A stretch of 64,000 nucleotides of DNA from the NCBI GenBank assembly GCA_963830885.1, contig CAWHOA010000037.1, forward strand, positions 62,001-126,000, given 5' to 3'. A program made the position numbers and the translations under genes. The notes beneath the pieces are model-generated. The model saw only the letters and a program-made list of their open reading frames with translations, was not told the origin of the DNA and searched no databases. Every line of letters starts with the position of its first letter. Position 1 is the first letter of the stretch. This DNA comes from JAIBJN01 sp963830885 (lineage in GTDB: Bacteria; Actinomycetota; Thermoleophilia; Gaiellales; Gaiellaceae). This document shows positions 34,221 through 42,437 of the stretch, piece by piece.

Positions 34221-34988
34221 ATGCTGCTGGCCGTCGACGTCGGCAACACGCAGACGGTCCTCGGGCTGTACGACGGTGAGCGGCTGGCCGTGCACTGGCG
34301 CGTCGCCACCGAGGCCGAGCGCACCGGCGACGAGCTCGGCATCGTGGTCGGGCAGCTGCTCGAGCTGCGCGACCTCGGCTTCGAGGACGTCACCGGCGTC
34401 TGCCTCTCCTCGACGGTGCCGCCGCTCGTGCGCGCCTACGAGGAGTTCGCGCGCGACTACGCCGAGGCGCCGCTCCTCGTCCTCGGCCCCGGGACGAAGA
34501 CCGGCATCCCGATCGTCTACGACGACCCGCGCGAGGTCGGCCCCGACCGGATCGCGAACGCAGTCGCGGGGCGCGAGCGCTACGGGGCGCCGTGCATCGT
34601 CGTCGACTTCGGCACCTCCACGAACTTCGACATCGTCTCGGCCGCCGGGGAGTACGTCGGCGGCGTGCTCGCGCCCGGGATCGAGATCTCCATGGAAGCC
34701 CTCTTCGCCCGCGCGGCGCGGCTGGTCAAGGTCGACTTCTCGGCGCCGGCATCCGTGATCGGCAAGACGACGGTTGGCGGGCTCCAGTCCGGGATGGTCT
34801 ACGGCTTCGCCGGCCAGGTGGACGGCATCGTCAGGCGAGTCCGCGGCGAGATCGGAGATGCGGCGCCCGTGATCGCCACGGGCGGCCTCGCGGAGCTGAT
34901 CGCCCCGCACGCGGAGACGATCGACACGGTCGACCCGTTCCTGACCCTCGAGGGCCTCCGCCTCGTCTGGGACCGGAACGCGGGCTGA
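34221..34988 (+). CDS. coaX: Type III pantothenate kinase
   Basis: First step of coenzyme A synthesis. 255 residues of the ASKHA fold. LLAVDVGNTQTVLGLYDGER holds the phosphate-1 loop; SSTVPPLVRAYEEFA, GPDRIANAVAGRERYGAPCI and the VVDFGTSTNFDIVSAAGEYV motif with YVGGVLAPGIEISMEALFAR are typical. It ends 2 bp from the convergent HTH-ClpN gene. Confidence 0.95.
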   Translation: MLLAVDVGNTQTVLGLYDGERLAVHWRVATEAERTGDELGIVVGQLLELRDLGFEDVTGVCLSSTVPPLVRAYEEFARDYAEAPLLVLGPGTKTGIPIVYDDPREVGPDRIANAVAGRERYGAPCIVVDFGTSTNFDIVSAAGEYVGGVLAPGIEISMEALFARAARLVKVDFSAPASVIGKTTVGGLQSGMVYGFAGQVDGIVRRVRGEIGDAAPVIATGGLAELIAPHAETIDTVDPFLTLEGLRLVWDRNAG

Positions 34989-34990
34989 CG

Positions 34991-35671
34991 TCAGGCCTGC
35001 GCGCGGCGTGCGCGCATGGCGGCGCCGAGCGCCTCTGGGTCGGCGCCGAGCTCGCGGACGATCGCAACGGCACCCGAGCGCTCGTCGGACACGAGGCCGA
35101 TGAGGATGTGCTCGGCGCCGATGTAGTTGTCGCCGAGTGCCTTGGCCTCGACTGCGCTTCGCTCGAGCGTGCGCTTGGCGGCGCGCGTGATGCTCTGGCG
35201 CCGTCCGCGTGAGCTCGACGGCTCCAGGGCGGCCACGCGCTCGCGGATAGCGGCCGCGGTCAGGCCGGACTCCCCGAGCACAGACTCCGTGGACTCGTCC
35301 TCGGCCAGGACCAGGCCGAGCAGGAGGTGCTCGGTGCCCACGCGCCGATGCCCGAGCGTCTGGGCCTCCTGCTGCGCCAGGACGACCACTTGTCGCGCAC
35401 GCCGCGTGAAGCGGGTGAAGGGCCAGTCGAAGTGCTTGCGCCGGCTTCTGCGGGCGTCTCCACCCTCGTCCCCCTCGACGATCTGGTGCACACGCTGATG
35501 GCTGAGACCGAGGCTCTCGGAGATCTCGCGCAGCGAGCCGCCCTCGACGTGGAGCCGCCGGATCGCGTGGCCGTAGTCGGCGCGGGCCCGCTCGAGCTCG
35601 TGCTGGGCCTCGAGCATGCGGTCGCGGGAGTCGCGGGCATCGCGAAGGGCGGTCGGATCTAGGGGCGTCAT
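34991..35671 (-). CDS. HTH-Clp_N fusion protein, putative transcriptional regulator
   Basis: A 226-residue soluble protein. Residues 1-40 form a helix (RDRMLEAQHELERARADYG); about 38-66 is an HTH with recognition helix in GGSLREISESLGLSHQRVHQ; two Clp N-terminal repeats follow (FTRRARQVVVLAQQEAQTLG with GTEHLLLGLVLAEDESTESV; AKRTLERSAVEAKALGDNYI with GAEHILIGLVSDERSGAVAI). No AAA domain is present, so it is not a chaperone. I infer a DNA-binding regulator with a Clp_N substrate- or adaptor-binding sensor. ATG 35671 lies 7 nt after a -10. Confidence 0.8.
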   Translation of the reverse strand: MTPLDPTALRDARDSRDRMLEAQHELERARADYGHAIRRLHVEGGSLREISESLGLSHQRVHQIVEGDEGGDARRSRRKHFDWPFTRFTRRARQVVVLAQQEAQTLGHRRVGTEHLLLGLVLAEDESTESVLGESGLTAAAIRERVAALEPSSSRGRRQSITRAAKRTLERSAVEAKALGDNYIGAEHILIGLVSDERSGAVAIVRELGADPEALGAAMRARRAQA

Positions 35672-35673
35672 GG

Positions 35674-35719
35674 TGTCTAGAGTAGTAGACAGCAAGGGCA
35701 GTGTCAAGAGGGGTAGACA
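35674..35719 (-). promoter_or_regulatory. Leaderless promoter with two identical-spaced operator dyads
   Basis: Minus strand TTGACA (35707-35702), 17-bp spacer, TACTCT (35684-35679), then 7 nt to the ATG at 35671. Operator 1, TGTCTA (35674-35679) with TAGACA (35686-35691), covers the -10 and start. Operator 2, TGTC (35702-35705) with TAGACA (35714-35719), covers the -35. The half-sites are 12 bp apart in both, and TAGACAGCA is repeated exactly. Confidence 0.75.
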
Positions 35720-35734
35720 GCAGCTCGGCGCCGT

Positions 35735-38700
35735 CTACGCCTCGTCCGGGACCGGCGCGGCCGACGTGTCCGGCTTGGCCGCAGACCGCTCGCCGACGAC
35801 CACGGTGTCCAGGTGGGCCCTCGAAAGCGGGCTCGCCCACAGGCCCTCGACCCACGGGCGGCGCAGGAGGACCGAGCGCGGGTAGGCGACTGGGAGGACG
35901 GCCGCGCGCTCGCCCACCCAGAGGTGGTCGATCTCGTGGTAGATGCGCATGCGCTCGCCCTGGTCGCGCAGCGAGCGGCCACGCTCGAGCAGCCCGAGGA
36001 TGTCGTCGTCGCGGTAGAACGGCCACTGGCCGAGGAGCAGCAGGCCGCGGAAGAAGCCGTCGGGGTCCGGGTAGTCGGCCGTCCAGCCTGTCCACCACAG
36101 GTGGGCGTCCTCGAGCACCTCCCAGTCGACGTGACCCGGGCTGGGGACGATCTCGACGCGTGCCCCGATGGGCTTCCACAGCTCGTGGAGAGGCTCCACC
36201 GGCAGGAGCCAGCTCGGCACCACCATCCGGATCTCCGGGAGCCCCTTGCCTCCGGGGTAGCCCGCCTCGTCCAGGAGCGCCCTCGCCTTCTCCAGGTCGT
36301 ACTCGAGCCCGACCCGGTGGGAGTGGGCCGGCATCGCAGGCGGGATCGCCCCGCCGCGGGTGGCCGCGCGGTAGAGGCCCGAGCGCGGGTAGTGCGAGAC
36401 GAGGAACTCGCGGTCGACGGCGTGGATGAAGGCCCTGCGGACGAGCTCGTTCGAGAACGGCGCGCGGTCGGCGCAGAAGCCGACGTACTGGAGCCCGAGC
36501 TCCGGGACGACGTCGCTGAGCGTCTGCGGCTCGTCGTCCGGGACAGGGTCGTAGACGTGCAGGAGGTCGAAGCGGCCCGAGTGCCACTCCGCGACCATGT
36601 CCGCGCCCTTCTCGCAGAACGAGAAGCGGATCTCGCCCACGTTCCCGCGCGCGCCGGTCCAGTGCGGGTTCGCGCGCAGCACGGCGTGCTCGTCGTCGTA
36701 CTCCTCGAGCACGAAAGGCCCGTTCCCCACGAGGTGCTCGGGCTTCGCCCACTCGTCGCCGAGCGACTCGCAGCGGTGCTTCGGCCAGGGGAACGCCCAG
36801 GCGGAGCAGAGGACGTAGGGGAAGTAGCTGCGCGGCTCGCGGAGCTGCACCTCGAGCGTGCGGTCGTCGAGCGCCTCGGCGGTCTCGACGTCCTCCATCA
36901 GGAAGGCCGTGCGCGTCCCCTGCTCGCGCATCCGCCGCCACGCGTAGGCGTAATCCTCGGCCGTGAGCGGCTCCCCGTCGCTCCAGCGCGCGTCCTCCTT
37001 GATGCGGAAGAGGTACGTGAGGCCGTCAGCGGAGACGCGGAAGTTGTCCGCCATCGCCGGCACGACGTTCAGCTCCGAGTCGACCATGAGGAGGCCCCGG
37101 AAGAGGAGCTCGGCGAAGTAGCCGGCCTCGGTCGAGTAGACCTCGCCGGGCGAGAGCACTCCCGGACGCCCCGACGCCGTCTCCAGGCGCTCGGTGGTCG
37201 GCAGCCGCGGGTCCTCGCCGACGCGGCAGCTGAACGCCTCGTCGTACATCTCCTCCGCCTTCTCGAAGTCGAAGGCGAGGTGGTAGGCGAGGGCCATCTT
37301 GAAGAGCGTGTCGCGAGCCCGCCGCTCGTCGCCGAGGTGCGCCAGGAACCTGCGCGCTTCGCGGTAGTGCTCGAGCGCCTCCCGGTCGGCGTAGACGGCG
37401 CGCGCCGCGTCACCGGCCTTCAGCAGGTAATCGACCGCCTTCTCCGGCTCCTCCGCCTCCGAGAAATGGCGGGCCAGGAGCCCGTAGGCCTCTTCGGGGG
37501 ACTCGCGGTAGATCTCCTCCAGCGCCTCGCCGACGCGCTTGTGCAGCTTGCGCCGCACCGAGTCGACGAGGCCCGCGTAGGCGACCTCCTGCACGAGCCC
37601 GTGGCGGAAGCGGTACTCCGGATTGGGCCGCCGGCGCTTCTCCACGATCAGGTCGAGCCGCTGGAGCTCCGTGAGCGCCTGGGTCAGCTCGTCCTTGGGC
37701 ACGAGCCGCTCGAGCAGCGGCAGGCCGAACGTCCGCCCGACCACAGCCGCGAGCGAGAGCACGTCTCGCGTCGGGCGGTCGAGCCGGTCGAGCCGCGCCT
37801 GCAGCGTCCCCTGCACCGCGGCGGGAATCGCCAGCTCGTCGACGCCGACGGCAAGCTGCCAGCCGCCGTTCCGGCGCTCGAGCGCGCCACGCTCGATCAG
37901 GTCGCGGATGGCCTCCTCGAGGAAGAACGGGTTGCCGCCCGAGCGCTCGGCGAGGAGCTCGGCGACGGATTCCGGCAGCTCGCCGTCGGCGGCGTGGGAG
38001 ACGAGCACGCGCGACGAGTCGGCGGGCAGCGGGCGCACCTCGACCTCGCGGTAGCGGTGCGGGTAGCGCTGGCGCGCTCGCTCGCCCAGCCGCCAGGAGC
38101 CGTGGTCGCGCTCGGGGCGGTAGAGGAAGAAGAGGGCGACGGAGGTCTCGTCCGTAATGCCGAGCATCGACTCGATCAGCTCGAGCGTCGCCTCGTCGGC
38201 CCAGTGGAGATCCTCGAAGACGAGGCAGAGCGGCTCCTCCTCGGCGAGCTTGCAGACGAGCTCGAAGAACACCTCGAACGTCCGCGACTGGATGCTCTCC
38301 CGGTTCAGCTCGCGGATGGTGGCCTGCGCCTCGGGCTCGAGCGTGAGGCCGACGAGGCTCGCGAGGAAGGGATAGGCCTCCTCGGCCTCCTCCTTGCCGA
38401 GCACGTGCGCGAGCTCGGCCTTCAGCTCCAGGCGCACGCGGGCCTCCGGGGTGGAGGCGCCGACGCCGAGCCACTCGCGCAGCAGGTCGCGGATCGGCCA
38501 GTAGGGGAAGGTCTGCGCGTAGGAGACGCCCCGGGCCTCGATGAAGCGCGCGCGGTCGCGGTAGCGGTCGCGCACCTCCCAGACGAGCCGCGTCTTGCCG
38601 ATCCCGGGCTCGCCCATGATCGAGACGATGGCGCCGCGGCCCTCGACGAGCGCGTCCATCGTCCGCTCCAGCACCGTCAGCTCGAAGTCGCGGCCGACGA

Positions 38701-39313
38701 GCGGGAGGCTGGGCGGGACCGGCTCGGACTCGAGGACCTTCGTGACCCGGAAGGTCTCGAGCGGCTTGCCGACGCCCTTGAGGTCCTGCGCGCCCATGTC
38801 CTCGAGCTCGAACGCGGTCTCGACCTGGCGCTTCGTCGTCGGGCCGATGACGACCCCGCCGCTGCCGGCGATCTCCTGGAAGCGCGAGGCGACGTTCACG
38901 GTGTCGCCGAGGGCGTTGAAGGGGTCGTAGCCGTCGTCGCCGTTGCCGTCGAGGCCGACGACGACCGGGCCCGTGTTGACGCCGATCCGAACCGCGAGCG
39001 GGACGCCGTATGCGGCCTCGACCTCCTGCGCGTACTGCGCGAGCGCGCGCTGGATCGCAAGCGCGGCGCGCAGGGCCCGCTCGGCGTCGTCTTCGTGCGA
39101 GACCGGAACGCCGAAGAGCGCCAGCATCTCGTCCCCGACGAGCTGGGCGACGGTGCCGTCGAAGCGGCGCACCTGCTCGGTCATGATCCGCATGACCTCG
39201 TCGATCAGGAACTTGGAGCGCTCGGGGCCGAGCTTCTCGCCGATCGCGGTCGAGCCGACGACGTCGGCGACGAGCACCGAGACGATTCGCCGCTCTCCCG
39301 TTGCCACCGCCAT
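35735..39313 (-). CDS. Class III nucleotide cyclase / STAND ATPase / TPR / solute-binding (family 5) fusion
   Basis: A 1192-residue protein. 1-190: class III cyclase domain with metal Asp in VLVADVVGSTA and GDEMLALFG and Asn/Arg in DTVNVASRFQ; the base-selecting Lys position reads Gln (AQLVGDE). About 205-560: STAND/AAA ATPase with GEPGIGKT (near 236) and LVFEDLHWADEATL. 560-690: TPR-like helices. About 700-1175: a family 5 oligopeptide-binding domain (YTEAG-like EVYSTEAGYFAELLFRGLLM, RIKEDARWSDGEPLTAEDYA, VGNGPFVLEEYDDEHAVLRA). No signal peptide or membrane helix, so the binding domain is cytoplasmic. Leaderless ATG at 39313. Confidence 0.88.
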   Translation of the reverse strand: MAVATGERRIVSVLVADVVGSTAIGEKLGPERSKFLIDEVMRIMTEQVRRFDGTVAQLVGDEMLALFGVPVSHEDDAERALRAALAIQRALAQYAQEVEAAYGVPLAVRIGVNTGPVVVGLDGNGDDGYDPFNALGDTVNVASRFQEIAGSGGVVIGPTTKRQVETAFELEDMGAQDLKGVGKPLETFRVTKVLESEPVPPSLPLVGRDFELTVLERTMDALVEGRGAIVSIMGEPGIGKTRLVWEVRDRYRDRARFIEARGVSYAQTFPYWPIRDLLREWLGVGASTPEARVRLELKAELAHVLGKEEAEEAYPFLASLVGLTLEPEAQATIRELNRESIQSRTFEVFFELVCKLAEEEPLCLVFEDLHWADEATLELIESMLGITDETSVALFFLYRPERDHGSWRLGERARQRYPHRYREVEVRPLPADSSRVLVSHAADGELPESVAELLAERSGGNPFFLEEAIRDLIERGALERRNGGWQLAVGVDELAIPAAVQGTLQARLDRLDRPTRDVLSLAAVVGRTFGLPLLERLVPKDELTQALTELQRLDLIVEKRRRPNPEYRFRHGLVQEVAYAGLVDSVRRKLHKRVGEALEEIYRESPEEAYGLLARHFSEAEEPEKAVDYLLKAGDAARAVYADREALEHYREARRFLAHLGDERRARDTLFKMALAYHLAFDFEKAEEMYDEAFSCRVGEDPRLPTTERLETASGRPGVLSPGEVYSTEAGYFAELLFRGLLMVDSELNVVPAMADNFRVSADGLTYLFRIKEDARWSDGEPLTAEDYAYAWRRMREQGTRTAFLMEDVETAEALDDRTLEVQLREPRSYFPYVLCSAWAFPWPKHRCESLGDEWAKPEHLVGNGPFVLEEYDDEHAVLRANPHWTGARGNVGEIRFSFCEKGADMVAEWHSGRFDLLHVYDPVPDDEPQTLSDVVPELGLQYVGFCADRAPFSNELVRRAFIHAVDREFLVSHYPRSGLYRAATRGGAIPPAMPAHSHRVGLEYDLEKARALLDEAGYPGGKGLPEIRMVVPSWLLPVEPLHELWKPIGARVEIVPSPGHVDWEVLEDAHLWWTGWTADYPDPDGFFRGLLLLGQWPFYRDDDILGLLERGRSLRDQGERMRIYHEIDHLWVGERAAVLPVAYPRSVLLRRPWVEGLWASPLSRAHLDTVVVGERSAAKPDTSAAPVPDEA

Positions 39314-39319
39314 ACCGGA

Positions 39320-39325
39320 GTTATA
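39320..39325 (-). promoter_or_regulatory. -10 hexamer TATAAC, leaderless start of the cyclase fusion
   Basis: On the minus strand TATAAC (39325-39320) ends 6 nt before the ATG at 39313. Confidence 0.5.
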
Positions 39326-39343
39326 GCGGCGAGACGGCTGTCT

Positions 39344-40402
39344 CTATCCGCCGCCGTAGACCGAGATCGGCAGGTCGAGGAGGACGTCGTCCCCCGCCGG
39401 CAGGTCACCCTCGAGGCGGGCGAGGACCTCGACGGCGCCTGGAGCCGCGGCGAAGAGCCGCTCCTCCACCTCCGCGAGGCTCGCGAGCTGCACCAGCTCC
39501 TGCTTGAACGGCTTCGGGAAGCGGCCGCGGCCGAGGTACCAGCCGTAGAACTTCTTCAGGAAGCCGGTGGCGCGCTGCTCGCCCAGCTCGGCCACCGTGG
39601 CGCGGATGAAGAGAACGAGCTCGGCGACGACCTCGTCGGGGCCCGGCTCGCCGTCGCCGGCGCCGGCGATCTCGCCGACCGCCCAGGGGTTCCCCTGTGC
39701 GGCGCGGCCGACCATGACCGCGGCGCAGCCGGTCTCGTCGAGGAGCTGCTGCGCGCGCGAGTGCGAGGTGACGTCGCCCGAGGCGATCACCGGCACGTCG
39801 ACGCGCTCCACCAGCTCGGCGGTGAGGGAGTGGTCGGCCGTGCCCGTGTACATCTGCTTCGCCGAGCGCGGGTGCAGCGTGAGCGCGGCCGCGCCGGCCT
39901 CGACGAGCTGCGGGCCGACGTCGAGCGCGTCCCGCGAGCCGTCGTTCAGGCCGCGGCGCATCTTCACGGTGACGGGCACGTCCACGGCGGCGACCACGGC
40001 GCCGACGATCCGCCCGGCGCGCGCCGGGTCCTCGAGGAGCGTGGCGCCGGCGCCCGTCTTCGTCACCTTGCGAACGGGGCAGCCGAAGTTGATGTCGACG
40101 ATGTCCGCGCCGGCGTCCTCGACCATGCGTGCCGCCTCGGCCATGACGCCGGGCTCCGAGCCGAAGATCTGGACGGCGAGCGGGGTCTCGTCCCGGCCGA
40201 TGCGGAGGTAGCCGAGCGTGCGCTCGTTCCCGTGGCTCAGGCCGGCGCAACTGACCATCTCGGAGCAGACCAGGCCTGCTCCGAAGCGCCTGCCCTGCCG
40301 GCGGAAGGCCTGCACGCTGACGCCGGCCATCGGTGCGAGGACGACGCGCGTCGGGATCTCGACCGGGCCGATACGCCACGGAGACCGGATGTCCACGGCC
40401 AT
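39344..40402 (-). CDS. dusB: tRNA-dihydrouridine synthase
   Basis: FMN enzyme reducing uridines in tRNA D-loops. 352 residues: VVLAPMAGVSVQAFRRQGRR, VQIFGSEPGVMAEAARMVED, DINFGCPVRKVTKTGAGATL with the catalytic Cys region, TVKMRRGLNDGS, and IASGDVTSHSRAQQLL. The C-terminal helical domain (FLKKFYGWYLGRGRFPKPFK) is present. ATG at 40402 with a leaderless-type -10 upstream. Confidence 0.94.
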   Translation of the reverse strand: MAVDIRSPWRIGPVEIPTRVVLAPMAGVSVQAFRRQGRRFGAGLVCSEMVSCAGLSHGNERTLGYLRIGRDETPLAVQIFGSEPGVMAEAARMVEDAGADIVDINFGCPVRKVTKTGAGATLLEDPARAGRIVGAVVAAVDVPVTVKMRRGLNDGSRDALDVGPQLVEAGAAALTLHPRSAKQMYTGTADHSLTAELVERVDVPVIASGDVTSHSRAQQLLDETGCAAVMVGRAAQGNPWAVGEIAGAGDGEPGPDEVVAELVLFIRATVAELGEQRATGFLKKFYGWYLGRGRFPKPFKQELVQLASLAEVEERLFAAAPGAVEVLARLEGDLPAGDDVLLDLPISVYGGG

Positions 40403-40410
40403 GGCACAGA

Positions 40411-40416
40411 ATCGTA
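40411..40416 (-). promoter_or_regulatory. -10 hexamer TACGAT, leaderless start of dusB
   Basis: On the minus strand TACGAT (40416-40411) ends 8 nt before the ATG at 40402. Identical hexamer to that of tilS. Confidence 0.5.
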
Positions 40417-40449
40417 GCTCCGCCGGGATTTGGCCCTTGACGGAGCGGC

Positions 40450-40455
40450 TACAAT
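40450..40455 (+). promoter_or_regulatory. -10 element TACAAT of greA
   Basis: TACAAT with a weak -35. A short hairpin CCGCC-TTCG-GGCGG-type lies just downstream, in the roughly 60-nt leader before the GTG at 40520. Confidence 0.45.
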
Positions 40456-40519
40456 TCCGCCTTCGGCGGCGCACGGTAGCGCCGCATTTCCCTGTCATGG
40501 GGCCATTGGAGGGTTCGTC

Positions 40520-40993
40520 GTGAAGGAAGTGATTCTCACTCCCGAGGGTCATGAGAAGCTGAAGGAAGACATCGAGCACCTCTCGACCGTGAAGCGGCGC
40601 GAGGTGGCCGAGCGCATCAAGCAGGCTCGCGAGTTCGGCGACATCGCCGAGAACTCGGAGTACGACGATGCCAAGAACGAGCAGGCGATGCTCGAGCACC
40701 GCATCGCCACGCTCCAGGAGCGCCTGAAGAGCGCGCGCGTCATCGCGGCTTCCGAGATCACGACCGACGTCGTCAGCGTCGGCACGATTGTGCGCCTGCG
40801 CGACGTCGACGCGAAGGAGACGATCGAGTACGCAATCGTGGGCTCGGCCGAGGCGAACCCGGCCGAGAACAAGCTCTCGAACGAGTCCCCGGTCGGCAAG
40901 GCGATCCTGGGCCGCAAGAAGGGCGAGACCGTCGAGGTCTCGGCGCCCCGCGGCTCCCTGAAGTACAAGATCATGGACATCAAGGCCGCGTAG
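40520..40993 (+). CDS. greA: Transcription elongation factor GreA
   Basis: Rescues backtracked RNA polymerase by stimulating transcript cleavage. 157 residues: N-terminal coiled coil with the acidic tip (REFGDIAENSEYDDAKNEQA) and a C-terminal FKBP-like domain (SNESPVGKAILGRKKGETVE). GTG start at 40520 with GGAGGG 6 nt upstream. Between divergent dusB and lysS. Confidence 0.97.
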   Translation: MKEVILTPEGHEKLKEDIEHLSTVKRREVAERIKQAREFGDIAENSEYDDAKNEQAMLEHRIATLQERLKSARVIAASEITTDVVSVGTIVRLRDVDAKETIEYAIVGSAEANPAENKLSNESPVGKAILGRKKGETVEVSAPRGSLKYKIMDIKAA

Positions 40994-41035
40994 GCCTGTT
41001 CTCCGCGATCTCCGGCTGCTGCCCCGGGCGGGCAC

Positions 41036-41041
41036 TAGACT
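41036..41041 (+). promoter_or_regulatory. -10 hexamer TAGACT, leaderless start of lysS
   Basis: TAGACT ends 10 nt before the ATG at 41052. Confidence 0.45.
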
Positions 41042-41051
41042 CGGCGCCGAC

Positions 41052-42437
41052 ATGAGCGCGCCGCCCAGCAGCCTGCCCAAGCGGTTTCCCGACCGGGACT
41101 CGGTCGCGGACGTCCGCGCCGAGGCCGAGGGGCTCGAGGCGGGGGAGGAGGGGCCGGAGAGCCGGCGGCTCGCCGGGCGGGTGCTCGGGCGGCGGGGACA
41201 CGGGAAGCTCGTCTTCCTCGACCTCGTCGACCGCTCCGGCCAGATGCAGCTGCTGTGCGCGGCGGACCGCTCCGGGCCGGTCGACCTCGACCTCGGCGAC
41301 ATCGTCGGGGCGGTGGGCAGGCCGACGAAGTCGAGGCGCGGGGAGCCGTCGCTCGCCGTGGACGAGCTCGTGCTCCTGGCCAAGACGGGCAGGCCGCTGC
41401 CGGACACCTACCACGGCCTCGTGGATGCCGAGACCCGCTACCGCAAGCGCTACCTCGACCTGCTCGTCAACGAGGACGCGCGCCGCGACTTCACGCTCAG
41501 GAGCGCGATCGTCGCCTCGATCCGCCGCAATCTCGACGCGGCCGGCTTCATCGAGGTGGAGACGCCGACCCTGCAGCCGCGCTACGGCGGCGCGTTCGCC
41601 GAGCCCTTCATCACGCACTCGAACGAGCTGGACGCCGACCTCTACCTGCGCATCGCGACCGAGCTCTACCTCAAGCGCCTGATCGTCGGCGGGCTCGAGA
41701 AGGTCTACGAGCTCGGCAAGGACTTCCGCAACGAGAGCATCTCGTACAAGCACCAGCCGGAGTTCACGATGCTGGAGTGGTACGAGGCATATGCCGATTA
41801 CACGGACACGATGGAGCGCATCGAGAACCTCGTCGCGGCGGTCGCGCAGGAGACCACCGGGACGACGAAGGCCACCTTCCGCGGCTACACGGTCGACCTC
41901 GCCCCTCCCTGGCGCCGGCTCGGGCTCGTCGACGCGCTCGAGGAGCTCGGCCTCTGGTCGCGCGACGAGGCCGATCTGCGGGACCGGCTCGAGGAGCGCG
42001 GCGTGGACACGGCCGCCGACCGCTCCTGGAGCCTGCTCGTCGACCATGCGCTCAGCCACTTCGTCGAGCCGGAGCTGATCGAGCCGACGATCCTCCACAC
42101 CTATCCCGTCGAGCTCTCGCCCTTTGCGCGGACGTCCGACGACGACCCGGGGATGACCGAGCGCTTCGAGTACTTCGTCGCGGGCATGGAGCTCGGCAAC
42201 GCCTACTCCGAGCTCAACGACGCCGACGAGCAGGCGGCGCGCTTCGCCGAGCAGGCCGAGGTCATCGGCGGCACGCCCGGCGACCCCGACTACGTCGAGG
42301 CGCTCGCCTACGGAATGCCGCCGACCGGTGGGCTCGGCCTCGGCATCGACCGGTTGGCGATGCTCCTGACCGGGCGCGAGACGATCCGGGACGTCATCCT
42401 CTTCCCGGCCCTGCGCGAGCGACCCGACTCCGGCTAG
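41052..42437 (+). CDS. lysS: Lysyl-tRNA synthetase (class II)
   Basis: Charges tRNA-Lys. 461 residues: an OB-fold anticodon domain (LAGRVLGRRGHGKLVFLDLV), motif 1 IEVETPTLQPRYGGAFAEPF, motif 2 FRNESISYKHQPEFTMLEWY and motif 3 GLGLGIDRLAMLLTG. Slightly shorter than many homologues at the N-terminus. It converges with the secreted metallopeptidase-like gene and overlaps its end by 4 bp. Confidence 0.96.
   Translation: MSAPPSSLPKRFPDRDSVADVRAEAEGLEAGEEGPESRRLAGRVLGRRGHGKLVFLDLVDRSGQMQLLCAADRSGPVDLDLGDIVGAVGRPTKSRRGEPSLAVDELVLLAKTGRPLPDTYHGLVDAETRYRKRYLDLLVNEDARRDFTLRSAIVASIRRNLDAAGFIEVETPTLQPRYGGAFAEPFITHSNELDADLYLRIATELYLKRLIVGGLEKVYELGKDFRNESISYKHQPEFTMLEWYEAYADYTDTMERIENLVAAVAQETTGTTKATFRGYTVDLAPPWRRLGLVDALEELGLWSRDEADLRDRLEERGVDTAADRSWSLLVDHALSHFVEPELIEPTILHTYPVELSPFARTSDDDPGMTERFEYFVAGMELGNAYSELNDADEQAARFAEQAEVIGGTPGDPDYVEALAYGMPPTGGLGLGIDRLAMLLTGRETIRDVILFPALRERPDSG

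Noticed and set aside
35813..40417. A 1534-codon open frame on the plus strand opposite the cyclase fusion and dusB
   Set aside because: Its translation is low-complexity Arg/Glu/Leu/Val with no recognisable domain, and it mirrors two well-supported genes on the other strand. Long antisense frames are expected where third positions are mostly G or C.
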